Shown: positions 25,222 to 38,140, counted from the first letter of the stretch. The stretch is 64,000 nt of DNA from Echinometra lucunter (GCA_029962745.1 CM057165.1:7340978-7404977); one strand, 5' to 3'. The notes: generated from the letters alone by a model not told the origin. Numbers and translations: made by a program.

Positions 25222-26147
25222 GTCTTATACTCTCACCTCTTCACTCTATGTATATTGTAAACTCTTTCCACGTTATTCCTCTTCCCGTCTGTCTTTCTCT
25301 GCCAGCCCTTCTCTCTCTGATTCATATGAAATAAAAGTTTCCAATCTCACCATACCGTCTTCATCATCCCACCATACACCCCCATAACCCGTATTTCATC
25401 TGGTAAATTTCCGGTCACTGCATGGAACACGCACCTGGCTGCCTCCTCACTAAATCTTCAATCATTGATACGTAAAATCTGAGGAAATGCACGGAGTTCA
25501 TCAAATATTTGATTTTAAGTTCTTTATTCTCTGAAAAGGAATTGTCTCTTGTTATGTCGTGCTGTACGCGTAAGCGAACTGAGATCAAACATCAAATTTC
25601 ATAATGAATATAGACATCTGTATTTTGGAAGACAGACGTTGCTTTAGCAGTTTCTGTGAGGGAGTTGTCGGAAATTAAGTTTTAAAAATGCTATTGGTCC
25701 TCGTTTTTAATCTATCGACAGTGGGGAGATTTCAAACAATACGGTCATAATTTTTTTCTGCTCAATTATAAGCTTTTAGTGAAATGTCATTCCGAGCTTG
25801 CTGACAGCCCCCGATTTCATGCCATCCCGCGCATTCATACAATTAAAGCCAATACTACCTAAATGATCTGAACATTTTCTAGACAACCCTCGGCCCCAGT
25901 GACTTGCTAACCCGCCCCTAGACTTCAGCGCCAATACGGAATACCCCCAAAGTCTCCTCATCCATCCAATATAGACAAAACGCCTTCACGTTTTTAGCTA
26001 CAGCCTTCATTTGCATAAATCAGCTCATCTCATGCAGGCTCGCGGGCTGCGGCAAGCTCCATTGGGCTATCTACAGTTGTATTCCAGAATTGAGGGGGGC
26101 CCCGAAATGGGGAGAGACTTGTTGAAATAGAAGGTAAAACTCGGGTG

Positions 26148-26182
26148 GCGGGGCGGGGAGGGAGGGAGGGGGGGGGGGGGGC
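26148..26182 (+). other. G-rich stretch with G-quadruplex potential
   Basis: GGCGGGGCGGGGAGGGAGGG runs on into a G14 tract, giving well over four G3+ runs with one- or two-base loops. It is the strongest such motif among many G runs in the window. Confidence 0.7.
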
Positions 26183-27249
26183 ATTTTCATGAGTTTGTAA
26201 GCTAGCTGAGAGCTAGCTGAGAGAAAAGAGACGGAGCTCCCGAATGCATCTAATGCAGAATAAGGATGATATTTGGTGCTTGGATAATGTAAAACTCTTC
26301 AGGTCAATTGGGGATGGTAAAGGGTTTACGCCCTATATCTCATGAAGATGTTAAGTCATTCCAAGACCAAGAATTACTTGATTCCCTCCATTTACGACTG
26401 GACTGCACATTTACATCGTTCTTGTCTTCACATATGCTTAAAGAGATCCGGTAACTTGTAATAAATTCTTAATAAATTCGTTGTTGAATTTTGATGTCTT
26501 TCTTGTATAAAGTTAAGAAGGATAAATAAACAGTGCAGGAATATAAAATTTTTGAAACATAAGATGTTATTATCAAAATAGCTTAGTGAATTCTGCTAAA
26601 TGCAAAACCAAGTTTTTTACGCTTTTGTATAACACTGCATTTTTTTTGGGGGGGGGGAGGTAAAAAAAGCCTCTGGAATTTGCGGTCACTTTTCACTTTT
26701 TTTATGAAGCACATAATGATGCTTATTAAGTGCATTTTCTAGGGTTTCACATTTACACAATATTACATACACTGATAACATGTAGAGCCATGCAGCTCAG
26801 ATTTGTAAACTTTGCTCATTGGCTTTTAAAGAAATATCAAAATTATGTTGTATGGTGCCTGGTAAGCTCTGCTTTCGTGAAAATTTCAATAATGGAGCTT
26901 CGCGCAAGGTCGTTACTAATGGCACTGAACATGAATCCTATATGGCTTATTCCATATCCCCACTAGTAATGTCACGGGCAATAATTTACGATCTGTTGTA
27001 TTATTTTGTAATTTTGAAAGCACAACTCAATTCTGAACCGCTTTTGATGTTAATGAATCCGTGGCGTGGCATTGTCAAACTGATTGTTTAGAATTTATTG
27101 CGAAGCTTTCGGCTACTTCAGTCATTTCTTTGATTTTGTACGCGTATGGAAACATTTCATGTTTCTGAAAGAAAGATAGATATTTGTGTCAATTTTTAAA
27201 GTATAGAATAATCTATAACTTCCACACTAATAATAAAAGATTCAATTTG

Positions 27250-27550
27250 GCTCCCTTCAAATGCAACTCTGGGAGCTCCTTTATGGGTACAGCTTTGCAC
27301 CCAAAGAGGCATTATGCACCATTAAGGGTGCAGAGGTGTACCCTTTCGGGAAGGTGCAAATTTGCACCCTTTTGAATGTAAACATTTCTGCTCCCTTAAA
27401 GGTGCATAGTTGCACCTCAATGGGTGCAAACGCGCATTTCCGGGTGCAAACAGGTACAAAAAGGTGCATCTTTGTACCTTTTTATGTAGGGTGCAGGATT
27501 GCACCACAAAAGGTGCTGCCATTGTTGCATTTAGGGTGCAAAATTGAACC
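27250..27550. repeat. cluster of GGTGCA / TGCACC palindromes
   Basis: About 300 bases hold a dozen or more copies of GGTGCA or its complement, often as facing pairs such as GGTGCAAATTTGCACC and GGTGCATAGTTGCACC. Variants are GGTGCATCTTTGTACC and GGTGCAGGATTGCACC. They are spaced roughly 20-35 bases apart with AAAGG or CCTTT borders. All reading frames here on both strands are shadows of the repeat. It may be a small satellite made of palindromic units. Confidence 0.75.
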
Positions 27551-29741
27551 TATCATTATAAGTGTCTACAGTACGCAACATTAACACGTTTTTAAAAATT
27601 ATTATTAATTGGTTTGATATTTGGTTATGCTATAGTCAACATGAGGTCCCAGTGCTTAACCATAACCATTCGCCATCAGCAACACCGGAAGTTATTACGA
27701 TGGTCTAGAATTTGATCAGTAGGTTTACTGTGGCTACCTTTGACAAGTCCATTGACGCGAACTTCATTTTTTTTTATTCTGACCGCCAAATATCTTCTGT
27801 TCGCTGCTTCCGCCATGCGTCGGTAGCTCATTCACCTCGCGTGTCCCCCCTATTCGGACCGTGGCGCATCTCATTAAAGACTCTGTTCTTCTTGACATTT
27901 CGAAGTCTTAAGGATGCTTCCCTCCCGCTGCCTGCTAGCGGCGTCTCATCAACTCCGCCCCGGGTCTCCGTCTTTTAAAGAGGTAAAGCTTTGCCGATCA
28001 GCATCAAAATAAAACTGGTAATTAGGGGGTAAGTGAGAGAAACGACTAGGACATTGGCTTGTCAAAGGTATGAGTCAGAATGGCAGATTGAATGAAGGTA
28101 GATGCAGAGGCGAACAGAGGAGATTTTATATTCGCAAGAGAAATCTTATTCTTGATTTATTTTATTATCTTTCGAATTTCAAACACAGATAACCCTGGGT
28201 GAGCGTTAACGTGATACTGCCAATGTCTAAATCAGAAAAGGAAAACGGAGAAAGGGATTTTCTCCGTTTTAAGCGAGAACGAATGAAGAAGTTACGTCAA
28301 TGCATAATTTGATATATGTTCAGTCTCTTATGTAACAATTGATTACGCATTTCTTTAATTACATTTCTTCACACTTCCAGTGATAAATGTAAATAGTGTA
28401 CTTTTTTCAGTCTTAACTGGACATGAAATCAACAATTTAATAGCGCACATTAAACAGTCCTATAGAAACTTGGTGATTGTGTATATGTAGGTAGGCTATC
28501 ATTTTCTTAATGTCAAATCACATTGACAATGACTGCCTTACGACTGGCTACTTAAACAACGAACCAAACGTCCAGAATGTCGCTTTTCAACACATTCCTA
28601 GAAAAAACTTTGACCATATTATCACCTTAATACCTGAGAAATAACTGTCTGATGGTCATAATAATATTAATTTGAAATGTGGTGTTACCAGGAATCCAAG
28701 CAATTGTCCTTTTCCCCCATGACCGCACTGACTTTTCCGCTTAATTTGACAAAAGCAAGATCTTCTTCACTTTCTCTGATTTGTCATCGGTAGGCAGTTG
28801 TATTTTCTGCAGTGATCTTATATCATTTGGCAAATAAAATCTAAGTGATGCACCAAGGCCTTACACATGTCTTTCCTACGATTTTCATACATTTATTTTA
28901 TACTTTCCCCTGCAATATCGTACGGAAAAAACATTTTTAAACATGTGATAATACGTCGTTAAGAAAGAATGCTTTTCTTATTTTGTATGACACTACTTTT
29001 GCTGTAAAAGGAGCAAGAGACAACTGAATTATGACACTTTAACACCAGCAATGCAGAAAGTGATTTTTTGCGCACGAGAATAGTATTCAACGCCATGATT
29101 CATTGAACGCCTCTTTTTCCATTTGCTTGGACAGGCAGAGAGGAGGGGGTCATGTGGATGGACTTCGGGGCTAAATATGGACCCCAATCTGATTTCATAT
29201 CTGCGAAAATAATGACTGATGATTAAAAGAACACCATGAAAGATCGCCTATCTTAGTGTTTTGATATTTATCCTTTAATTTTTTTTATTTTACTGTTATT
29301 TAATGTAATTACATTATTAATGCCTTCTGTAGGCAAACTATTTTCTATATAAACTCAGTTATTAGATACCTTTCATATTGTGCGTGGCAACATCGTAACA
29401 AATTCGATATCGTAATGGAAGAGGAAGAAATGATCTTTGACATGGATTTGACATTTACACAAATTTATCAGGAAATAATCTTTTTTCGAGTAAATGATGA
29501 GAAAAGTTGGGTTTCCTTCTCTTGAAGAAATACACTTTCCATAAGCATTTGGAGATTCAGAATGCCGTTTGTTATTGGTTTGTCATTTCCTCCTCTTCAG
29601 ACCAGCTCCTATCATGACCTTTTCAAAATCTGACCTATAAAATGTTGTCTCATTTCATTTCCAGATAGAAGGGCACATTTAGTCATACCCCTTTCAATAA
29701 CTTCGTCTGGAAGCAATCCGCTTTTGTTGATGGGGAGGGGG
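27551..29741. other. intronic, no supported feature
   Basis: A small perfect hairpin lies near 28240-28272 (AACGGAGAAA / TTTCTCCGTT). A GC-richer patch at 27770-27980 has an 88-codon ORF without recognisable homology. Confidence 0.5.
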
Positions 29742-29749
29742 GGGGGCAT

Positions 29750-31379
29750 CAGGGTTGGCGGATTTAAATCACGTTGATTTGAATCATGATTTAAATCGCG
29801 ATTTAAATCACCATGATTTAAAAAAAAATACCATTGATTTAAATCACTTCCATTGAAACATGTACAAATCATTGACAAATTGTTTGTTCAAGGCAGTTTT
29901 AATTCTTCAAATCAACTGAAAAACTGTGAATTAACTTTATATCAATTTAAATACTTTGAATTAACTTTATATCAACAAAAAATCAACAAATCCTTCCTAT
30001 CTACTTAAAACAAATTAAAATCAAGTCAATAAAATCAGCTGATTTCTTAAAAATTAGAGATTTGTGTCGTCACAGTTACTCCATTTTTTGTAAATGTCAA
30101 GTTTTTCTTCTGAAATTTTACATTCTTTGTCAGCTGTTAATAGTGAAACAAGTCTCTTATTTATTTCTTATCATTTATCACACAATCCAAGACTTTTCAG
30201 AGAGCAGTAGTGTAAAAAATATAATATGTAAAAGTCAATGACAAAAGGTTTGTTGGCAGTATTCCAGTTTTGATCCTTCACAGTTATACTTCTATCATGT
30301 GAAATTTAAAAAAAAACATCTAATCAACAGATTCCTTATGCATATTTCTTCTTGTTACATTTATCACACAATTAACATAATGTAGTACAGTCACAATTTG
30401 ACTGCTGAAAGAAGCTTCCTGATATACCTTTTAAGTCACTAGCTCATTTTATGTTCAGGGCTATGGAAGTTTTGTATTTGCATGTAGCAATGGAAAGAGG
30501 ATCTATAAAAACAATTTGCAAAACTCAAAATAAACTTTTAAACCTACATTTAAATCTTAAGATGTAGGTACTTACATGTAAGTTACAATCAATTACAGTT
30601 GTAAGTTGTGTCTGATTTAAAATACAATACTTCTTTTTGTAATACATATGTTGTAATATCAGCAGTTTTGCTGGTTTTATCCTTTAAGTCAAATTTACAG
30701 TTGTATAGGGTCAATAGTTGTTGTTTTTTTCTGCTTCATGTATCAAACAGATTTTTAGAGAACATGATGACTAAGAATTGTAGATTAATGTAAAAATCAC
30801 AGTAACATAATGTAGTGTAGTCACCCTTTGAACTAAGCTGTCTCTTATATTGGTCTCCAACACTAACAGTTTTGCATCTCTATCTGTAGCAATAGATGAG
30901 CTTTGTAAAACTGTCACAAAGCTGCTGAGTGCACATTTAGATACAATTTTCACTGAGGAGTCTCTGGAGATTTTCCTCTGGGATTTTTTTTTAAATACTG
31001 AATGGAAATTCACAGGGGGGAATATTATCTACTCACTGGGAATTCCCTATGGAAGTTTCCTTCATAGCCCTACATGTATGTATGACAGAATGAAGTGCAT
31101 ATACACGATTCCTCAAATTGATTTATTTGCCCATTTTGACTAGATTTAATTACAAATCATTATGGTTTAGAAAAATGTTAGGAGTGAAATTTATGATAAC
31201 ATTAAAATTGATGTCATTGTAGGGTGAGGTCTTTTGGTAATTAAACTTTTTTCGAATGAACTTTAAAAAAATAAAAAAAATTAAAAAAATCCGATTTAAA
31301 TAAAAAAAATCTGATTTAAATTTTAAAAATCCGATTTTTTTTATTTTTTTTTTAAAAATAAAAAAAATCGCCAACCCTG
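29750..31379. mobile_element. hAT-type non-autonomous DNA transposon, 8-bp TSD
   Basis: The termini are CAGGGTTGGCG at 29750 and its complement ending at 31379. The element is flanked by a perfect 8-base duplication, GGGGGCAT (29742-29749 and 31380-31387). An 8-base TSD and a CAGGG start fit the hAT superfamily. Both subterminal regions are full of repeated GATTTAAATC-type motifs, likely transposase-binding repeats; the right end has decayed to AAAAAATC runs. The 1.6-kb interior is AT-rich, with only short ORFs (for example 30608-30793 and 30850-31143) in which I recognise no transposase motifs. Confidence 0.85.
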
Positions 31380-31387
31380 GGGGGCAT

Positions 31388-32866
31388 TGAGGTTTGTTGT
31401 TCCATTGACGTAAATCTGATCAATTTTTTTAAAATACGCTACATCCAAGTCATTATACCAGCTTAAATAAAGTTAATAAGATTTTGAAATTTCTACACTA
31501 GTCTTGTTTTGTTTTGTGTCGTTTTGTTTACTCCTCGTAAAAAAATTATTCTTGGTGCTGTGCCCATAGAAGTTGTCTATAGCAAGTCTTTTCAGCGGCA
31601 AAATAATTTCACACAAACTACGATTTGTTTGGAAATAATACTTTTACTGATTTGGGTCCGAGAAATTTATTTATGAAATGTTTTCGCTGGGACAATTGGA
31701 TAGTCTATTTTAATTTGATGATTTCTCTCTACTGCAGACTTCCCTTCTGTCGATACAGGCCCCCTCTCCACGCCCCGGCTCCCACCGTGACACACACTCT
31801 ATAAATGAACAGAAAAAAAAAATGATCTCATTTATTATTGACCTTGTAAACCCCAAGGTCGTTCAACGGTTTAAAAATAGTCGCAACGCAAACGCACTGG
31901 ATCGATATACGATCGGCGTAGAACACAGAGGAAAGAAAATGAAGGAAAAGCCAAATCGAGAGGACATGGCTAAAAGATCAAGGTGAAGAAGCGGTACGTT
32001 GGAAGGGAAGGGATCGTCACCCTCGCGGGATAGATTAACAGGTGTGTGAGGGTAGAGGAGGGTTCTTGCCGATGGCGCCATTTTGATTTGATCAAGATGT
32101 AAGGCATGTACTTTCGCCCTATCCCGAAATGAGTTTCGGGGGTTTTCACACGTGACAAAAACGTTGCGTCTTTGTTACGTCTTTGTTGCTCGAATGGTCT
32201 TCTGTCTTTATATGTCTTGTCTATCTTTTTACCTTTTTCAAAAAACCGTTTTGCCCCCTTAATATCGAAACATGCACACTCTGTTCGTGCAAGAAATATG
32301 TTACCGATGTGATATATGCAGCTTGCACATTGGAATAACTATATTTATACATCAGCATTATTTAACTTCAATCTTATCTCAACACATTCCATTTTATGTT
32401 AATGTTGTCTTGTCTCTCCTAGCTCTATATTAGGTTCTAGTTTCTAGTTTAAAAAGCGCTCAGTGAAACAAAAAACTTTCAACATTAATTGAAAACCAAT
32501 ACAGGATGTAGTTTCTATTTAGAATCAGTCGATATCATGGTTAAATCAGAATACATTTTATTTTTCAGCACTTGAAACCGTGAACATTCAGCGTGATGAA
32601 ATACTGTGCAGACTAAACACCCTTCTGAAGGAGACTTTTAAGCACTTTGCGAAAGAAGACAGTACTGTATAATCATTTCAGATTTTCAAGATATTTTTTT
32701 CAAAATTGTGTTGCATGGCATTCACAACAACCCTTATTAGGCTGAATTCACAAGCATTGGACGACCAGTCAGACGCCAAATTTCAAATTAACAATATGAT
32801 AGTTGATTCAAAATAATTCCAAGTAGACCTCTACATGTATTTGTCAATAATGGAAAAACAAATTGT
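31388..32866. other. intronic, no supported feature
   Basis: A GC-richer patch at 31730-32090 has short ORFs on the minus strand with no recognised domain. Confidence 0.5.
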
Positions 32867-33195
32867 CTGGGGTGTTTCACAAAGTTGTGCGCAAAGTTAC
32901 GCATGACTTTGATAATGACTTGAATATGGAAAGCCAAATGGGATTCTCAATTATATTTAATCGCATAAGCTAAATTTTCCATGCCCATGTAGATTAACAT
33001 TATTATTATTAACAACACGTTTTTAATGTGAATTATCGTTTTTGCCAACAATATAACTGAGATTATGGGAAATATCGTCACACTTTGTCAAAACAAGAGG
33101 AAAAATTTGGGGCATTCCTTTTGGCTGTTCATAGTTAAGTCGTTCTTAATTAAAGTCATGCGTAATTTTACGCACAATTTTATGAAAGACCCCAG
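32867..33195. mobile_element. MITE with GGGTGTTTCACAAAGC ends, copy 2 (inverted)
   Basis: This copy is in the opposite orientation to the one at 13700. It starts CTGGGGTGTTTCACAAAG and ends with a diverged complement, ATGAAAGACCCCAG. Interior blocks such as TGACTTGAATATGGAAAGCC match the complement of copy 1. The ATT microsatellite at its centre is only a few units long here, so the long array in copy 1 expanded after insertion, or this one contracted. Confidence 0.8.
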
Positions 33196-34001
33196 GAAAC
33201 GGAATATTTGTTATTGTTTTTTTTTTTACATACTATTACATATTAGGGTAATATTTCACATCAGAGCACGTTTTGCAGCAAAGTTTTTTTTTTTTTTAAA
33301 GCAAAGTATGACAGTAGTGAAGCTACTGCTTTTTAACCTACATCATCATCTGCAGGGGAAGAGGGGGGGGGGAGAGAGAGAGAGAGAGATGGGGATAGAG
33401 AAGAAGAGATCTAACATGAGCCTAAAGCGTGCAGTGTAGGTTATGTGTTATTGCTTTAGACGGACACTCGTTATTAGCTCGTTGTGTCTTGTTCTTCGCA
33501 TTCGGTCAGGGTCTCATCGCTAACGACCAACGCTCTTTCTCTCCCTCTTTCTTTCTCTCTTTCTCTTGGTGCACATTCTTTACCTAAACCACCACCCGCG
33601 ACACATAAACAAATTAACCAGAGTGCACGGACACTGAGAGAAAGAGATAGAGAGAGTGGGCATGATAAGAAGGATACTCAACATATGGACACTATCTACT
33701 GAAGACGCGTCTTTTTCGCGATAACAGCTTTCCGCCTCGGTGGGAAGAGAAAGAGAAAGGAATAACACTTTGGATGAAAATGCAGTGATAAGCATGTGTC
33801 GGACCTTGATAGTATATTATATGATTTGTAAAGGAATACTCAGTGGCTAGACGGTGTAGGATCTTAACAAGAAGACTGTGGACAAAAATAGGTGAGTTTT
33901 AACAAGGTTATGTTGGTGACAGTGCCGGATTTTTGTAGGAAAATTCGATGGTGAGGGAGAATGAGATAATGACTGATGGTGAGGGTTATTCAGCGTACGC
34001 G
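33196..34001. other. intronic, GA- and CT-rich tracts
   Basis: A G run and GA repeats at 33362-33390, CT tract at 33535-33570 and GA-rich sequence near 33635-33760. No gene seen. Confidence 0.5.
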
Positions 34002-34346
34002 GGAATATTCTGCTCAACTTTGGCGAAAGGAAGCAAGTGACAACGACTTTAAATGCCATAAATGAAGAAAATATATTTTTGACCATGCCTTAAAAATGGA
34101 AATTTGTGATCACACATAATCTTGTTTGCTGTAACTTGCTTCTTTTTGCAAAATTTCCCAGGCAATTCTGTGCTCTTGCTTTCTTTTTTTTCCTACTACC
34201 AAAATAGCTCACAAATGAGCCACATTTGGGACTACTGGCTTTTTTTAGTTGTACGATGCATGCTTCAAATATGGCAATGTTTTAAAAATCCATTTTTCTA
34301 AAAAATTGTCACTTGGCTTCCTTTTGGCGAAGTAGAAAGTATCATA
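34002..34346. mobile_element. MITE with CTTTGGCGAAAGGAAGC ends, copy 2
   Basis: Same family and orientation as 17168-17497. The inverted ends are ACTTTGGCGAAAGGAAGC and the complement, GCTTCCTTTTGGCGAAGT. The interior carries T-rich insertions relative to copy 1. It sits 235 bases left of the foldback element, separated from it by TA repeats. Confidence 0.7.
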
Positions 34347-34503
34347 CCGATTGTGAAGCTGGAGGTAGAGAGAAAGAAAAAAGGATATATATGTATATAT
34401 CTACATCATCATACATATATCTACATTTATATCATCTCTACGGTTTTTTCTTCTACATTCGTCTTCTCTATTTATATCTATCAAAACCGGCGCCGAATAA
34501 CTT

Positions 34504-34531
34504 TCTATATATGTATATATATATATATGTA

Positions 34532-34574
<43 letters not shown>
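34504..34574. repeat. (TA)n microsatellite beside the foldback element
   Basis: Interrupted TATATA runs end just before the TA-flanked element at 34581, as expected for an insertion into TA-rich DNA. Confidence 0.85.
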
Positions 34575-34578
<4 letters not shown>

Positions 34579-34580
34579 TA

Positions 34581-35892
34581 CCGTGTGTCTCAAAAAAAAC
34601 GTAACACTTTTGAAATGGTTGCCAAATTGAGCATATATTATTTCATGAAAAAATGTCAATATGTATGGAAAGCTAAAGGACCAACCTTTCATATGAAATG
34701 AAAAAATTGAAAAAAAAATCATGCTTCGATGAACAGGGTTCACTTAAGTTAGAGGTATGAAAATGGGCCTGCGCAGGATTTTTCCTTCCAATTTTGGACA
34801 GGTATAGCATACAAAATAAATTTGATATGAGATATTCACGATCGATGGATTAAGAGTTAAAAGGATGTTTTGAATACCAGTCCTTTCTCTCTGTCATTTA
34901 TCAATCCCCAAACACCACCCATGCCACACACACACACACACACACACACACACCAACTTCCACTCCCATCTTAATGTATCATTGATCTGGTAGATGTGAA
35001 CAGGATGAAGGAAGAATTGGAAAAAAAATAAAAGAAACATGATCATCTTTAAAAAAAAAGATTTAACTTGTTTTTGTCATGTCTGCCCTAATGTGTGTGT
35101 GTGTGTGTGTGTGCGCGCGCGCGTGGGTGTATGTGTACGTGCGTGTGTGTGTGTGGTTTGTGTGCGTGTGATAATTGGTTTGAGCAATTGCTTGATGGAA
35201 TTAATGTTTCAGTGATTTATCGATTGATTTCATTGATCAAAATGAGTGACTGGTTAATAATTTGATTATTAATGGAAAAAAAATGATCCACCAACTTTCA
35301 GAAGAAAAGTGATAAAAAAGGAAGGAGTAGGTGAGAGGATAGGAAGAAGGTTGTATGTGTGTGTGTGTGTGTGTGTGTGGGAGGGGGAGGACAGTGGGTT
35401 GCGTAATGTTAATTATGATTTGGAATATTTCAATTTAGCCAATTCTCAATCATCCTTAATCCCGTTCACATCTACCAGATCAATGATACAATAAGATGGG
35501 AGTGGAAGTGTGTGTGCGTGTGTGTGGGGGGGGGGGGGTGGGCGGTGGTGTTTCGGGATTGATAAATGACAGAGAAAAAGGAATGGTATTCAAGATATTC
35601 AAAATATCCTGTTGATCCATCGATCATGAATATCTCATATCGACCTTATTTTGTAAGCTACAAGTAACTTACCTGTCCAAAATTGGAAGGAAAAATCCTG
35701 CGCAGGCACATTTTCATACCTCTAACTTAAGTGAACACTGTTCATCGAAGCATGATTTTTTTTCCAATTTTTCATATCATATGAAAGGTTGGTCCTTCAG
35801 CTTTCTATACATATCGACATTTCTTCATAAAATTACATATGCTCAATTTGGCAACCATTTCAAAAGTGTTACGTTTTTTTTGAGACACACGG
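34581..35892. mobile_element. 1.3-kb foldback transposon with about 440-base inverted arms, TA target site
   Basis: The left arm (34581-35020) starts CCGTGTGTCTC; the right arm (35439-35892) is its complement and ends GAGACACACGG. TA flanks both sides (34579-34580, 35893-35894), as in Tc1/mariner-type insertions. The arms match over their full length with modest divergence. Each carries a (CA)n/(GT)n block at the same position, so the microsatellite predates the palindrome or evolved in both arms. The loop (35021-35438) is AT-rich with GT repeats and has no transposase ORF, so it is non-autonomous. Confidence 0.8.
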
Positions 35893-35897
35893 TATAT

Positions 35898-35935
<38 letters not shown>

Positions 35936-36118
35936 TCCGAAAAAAAAAGGGTTACGAAGAGGGCCGTTGCAAGACTATATACCACCAATTAGGACCAAGT
36001 TTTCGGGCACCTGACCTTCATCAGGATCTGGAATCAATAAGGAATAGTAACGACAGTATATATATATATATATATATAATATATGGAGAGAGAGAGAGTG
36101 AGAGAGAGAGAGAGAGAG
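35898..36118. repeat. (GT)n, (TA)n and (GA)n microsatellites right of the foldback element
   Basis: A GT run (about 35900-35934), a TA run (about 36057-36077) and a GA run (about 36085-36118) sit close together, separated by about 120 bases that include the hammerhead-like motif. Confidence 0.85.
36001..36024 (-). other. hammerhead-core-like motif with both conserved blocks
   Basis: On the minus strand, CTGATGA (36024-36018) and GAAA (36004-36001) are separated by 13 bases that can form a weak GC stem. These are the two conserved blocks of hammerhead ribozymes. It sits 110 bases right of the foldback element, next to a GT array. I could not draw convincing stems I and III, so self-cleavage is not supported. 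Confidence 0.4.
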
Positions 36119-38140
36119 ACTACATGTGAATAATATAGACGTAAATTCAAGATAAAGGACTTGCCATCATTGGCAGGGAGAAAGCCCAGTTTATGCTTGT
36201 TACTTTGTCACTTGTCATGCTTATAACGGACTAAAACAAACAGGGCATAGGGAGAGAGACAGAAAGGAAAAGAGAGAGAGAGACATTTAGACAAAGAAAG
36301 ACAGATAGAGAGATAGACCACCGTACAGTTGATATTCCGATTCCGCATTGTTCTCGCATTTTTACTGCTTTTTTAAACATAGCGAAGGTAAATAAGTAGA
36401 AAAACAAACAAACAGAAAGAAATAGTACTGTCCCTTCTTTTCACAGTTCAGTTTCCATGAAAGACCAATGAAATATGTTGGTTCTCCGGCATAATCAGCT
36501 GGTCTTTGTTAGTGTACATAAAATTGATATATGTGACGAGAAAGTATATATAACGCTCTTAACGTTATTAAACTTTTTTTTTCCAAGCCCTTTGTAAAAT
36601 GCTGAAGAATAATTATGTACTTGTATATTCATACGCAGCAGGTGTATAGTGTTTTGTACACGAGTTAGAGTGGTCGTCATCATTAAGCTTTTCAAGAAAG
36701 CCTATTGTCATGATCGTTTAGGACAATCCCCTTTCAGATATCACTTATGCAAAGTGGTCTGCTGGAACCCCCACTTGAATATTTTATACGGGTACTAATT
36801 ATTCTTGAATTCCATTGTCAGTCTTGTTTGAGATGTCTTGCGAACACTTTAGAGTGCTTGTGTTTGTATTTTATGAATTCAAATTCTTGTGTCAATATTG
36901 AATGCTTTGAAATCGTGACATCAGTTAAAAGCAGAGCTGTTAGCTCACTTATCTAAATAATATATTTGAATACTCTATCTAGATAATGCAAGATCTGATT
37001 TGAAGATGGTATATTGTAGTTATAGCTCCTTCTTTCATTATCGTAAAGATAAACTTCTGCAGAAAAGAAGAAATTTAGATTTGGAAGTAGTACACATTAA
37101 ATATATCAGATTTCTTTTTAGGTTTCATGGTGAGAACCCCCTTTTTACGTCGATAATATGTGAGTCCTTTGTAAGGAATTCCAGAGAATACTTTCATAGA
37201 ACATGTAGAATGGAACTAGTTCTGAAAATTAAAATGAGATCTTTACTCTAGCAGAAACAGAGTGATATAGACATTACCAAGGAGAAGAATTACGTTGATC
37301 TGAAAGTATGTTTTTAAAAATGAACTCAGTTATTTCTATAGGCTTTTTTATAGTTCATTTATTTTTTTTCTATTACTTTCAGTGCTTTCTAAAGAGACAG
37401 CTAAATGATCATGCTTGCATGCTTGCAGTGAAAAGTGAAGGAAACCACAATATTCACAGTATGATATTGGTTAAAATGAAGAAGAAAGGAGTATATTTAG
37501 TGTACATCTTTTGTTCATTGATGAAATCCCATACATAATACAGTAAAACAAAAAGTTTATATCTACAATGTTTATGGTAGAGGTTAGACGTTTCAAAGTA
37601 TTGAAATGGTTTCTGAAATCGAAAATACACTCGAAAACCCCTTTGGTGCCCACGTCATGGCCTTACATGTGAATGAATTATCTCGGCCATAACTGCCTTG
37701 AGAATTCATAATTAGCTAGAACGTTACTGATATTCCCCGAACCTTCACAGGACTTCTTTTTGCTGGCAATAAAACCCTCTCTTTAATATTAATTATGGTA
37801 TGTTATTGCTTAACATTGCATAATACGTATTAATATTTCATTGCTTTTGAAATGTATCATGCAATAAAAAATATTTTTCAGTTTAACGACCCCATGTCAC
37901 TGCATCGCGTTGATGTAGGAAAAATATTATTTATCAGTCGACCATCAAGTGTATAGATCTTCTTTGAAAGATTATGAAATCATTTGGCTATGTCTCTATC
38001 TGATAAAAATTGTGGAGTAATTTCTACGTTTAATTTTCAAAACATTATCGTAGGAGATTGACACTGACATACGATCCCACACTGCTTTTCGATTCACTTC
38101 TCCCCTTTAATTTAAGTACATCGCAGTTCTAATCATGAAT

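Larger units (their letters stand above)
24993..27249. other. intronic, low-complexity tracts
   Basis: Holds the TC array and the G-rich stretch listed separately, plus a T/G run near 26640. No coding signal recognised. Confidence 0.5.

Noticed and set aside
27240..27560. CRISPR-like array
   Set aside because: Units are short, palindromic and unevenly spaced, without unique spacers of constant length.
28238..28274. Hairpin resembling a rho-independent terminator
   Set aside because: The DNA is eukaryotic and no gene ends nearby.
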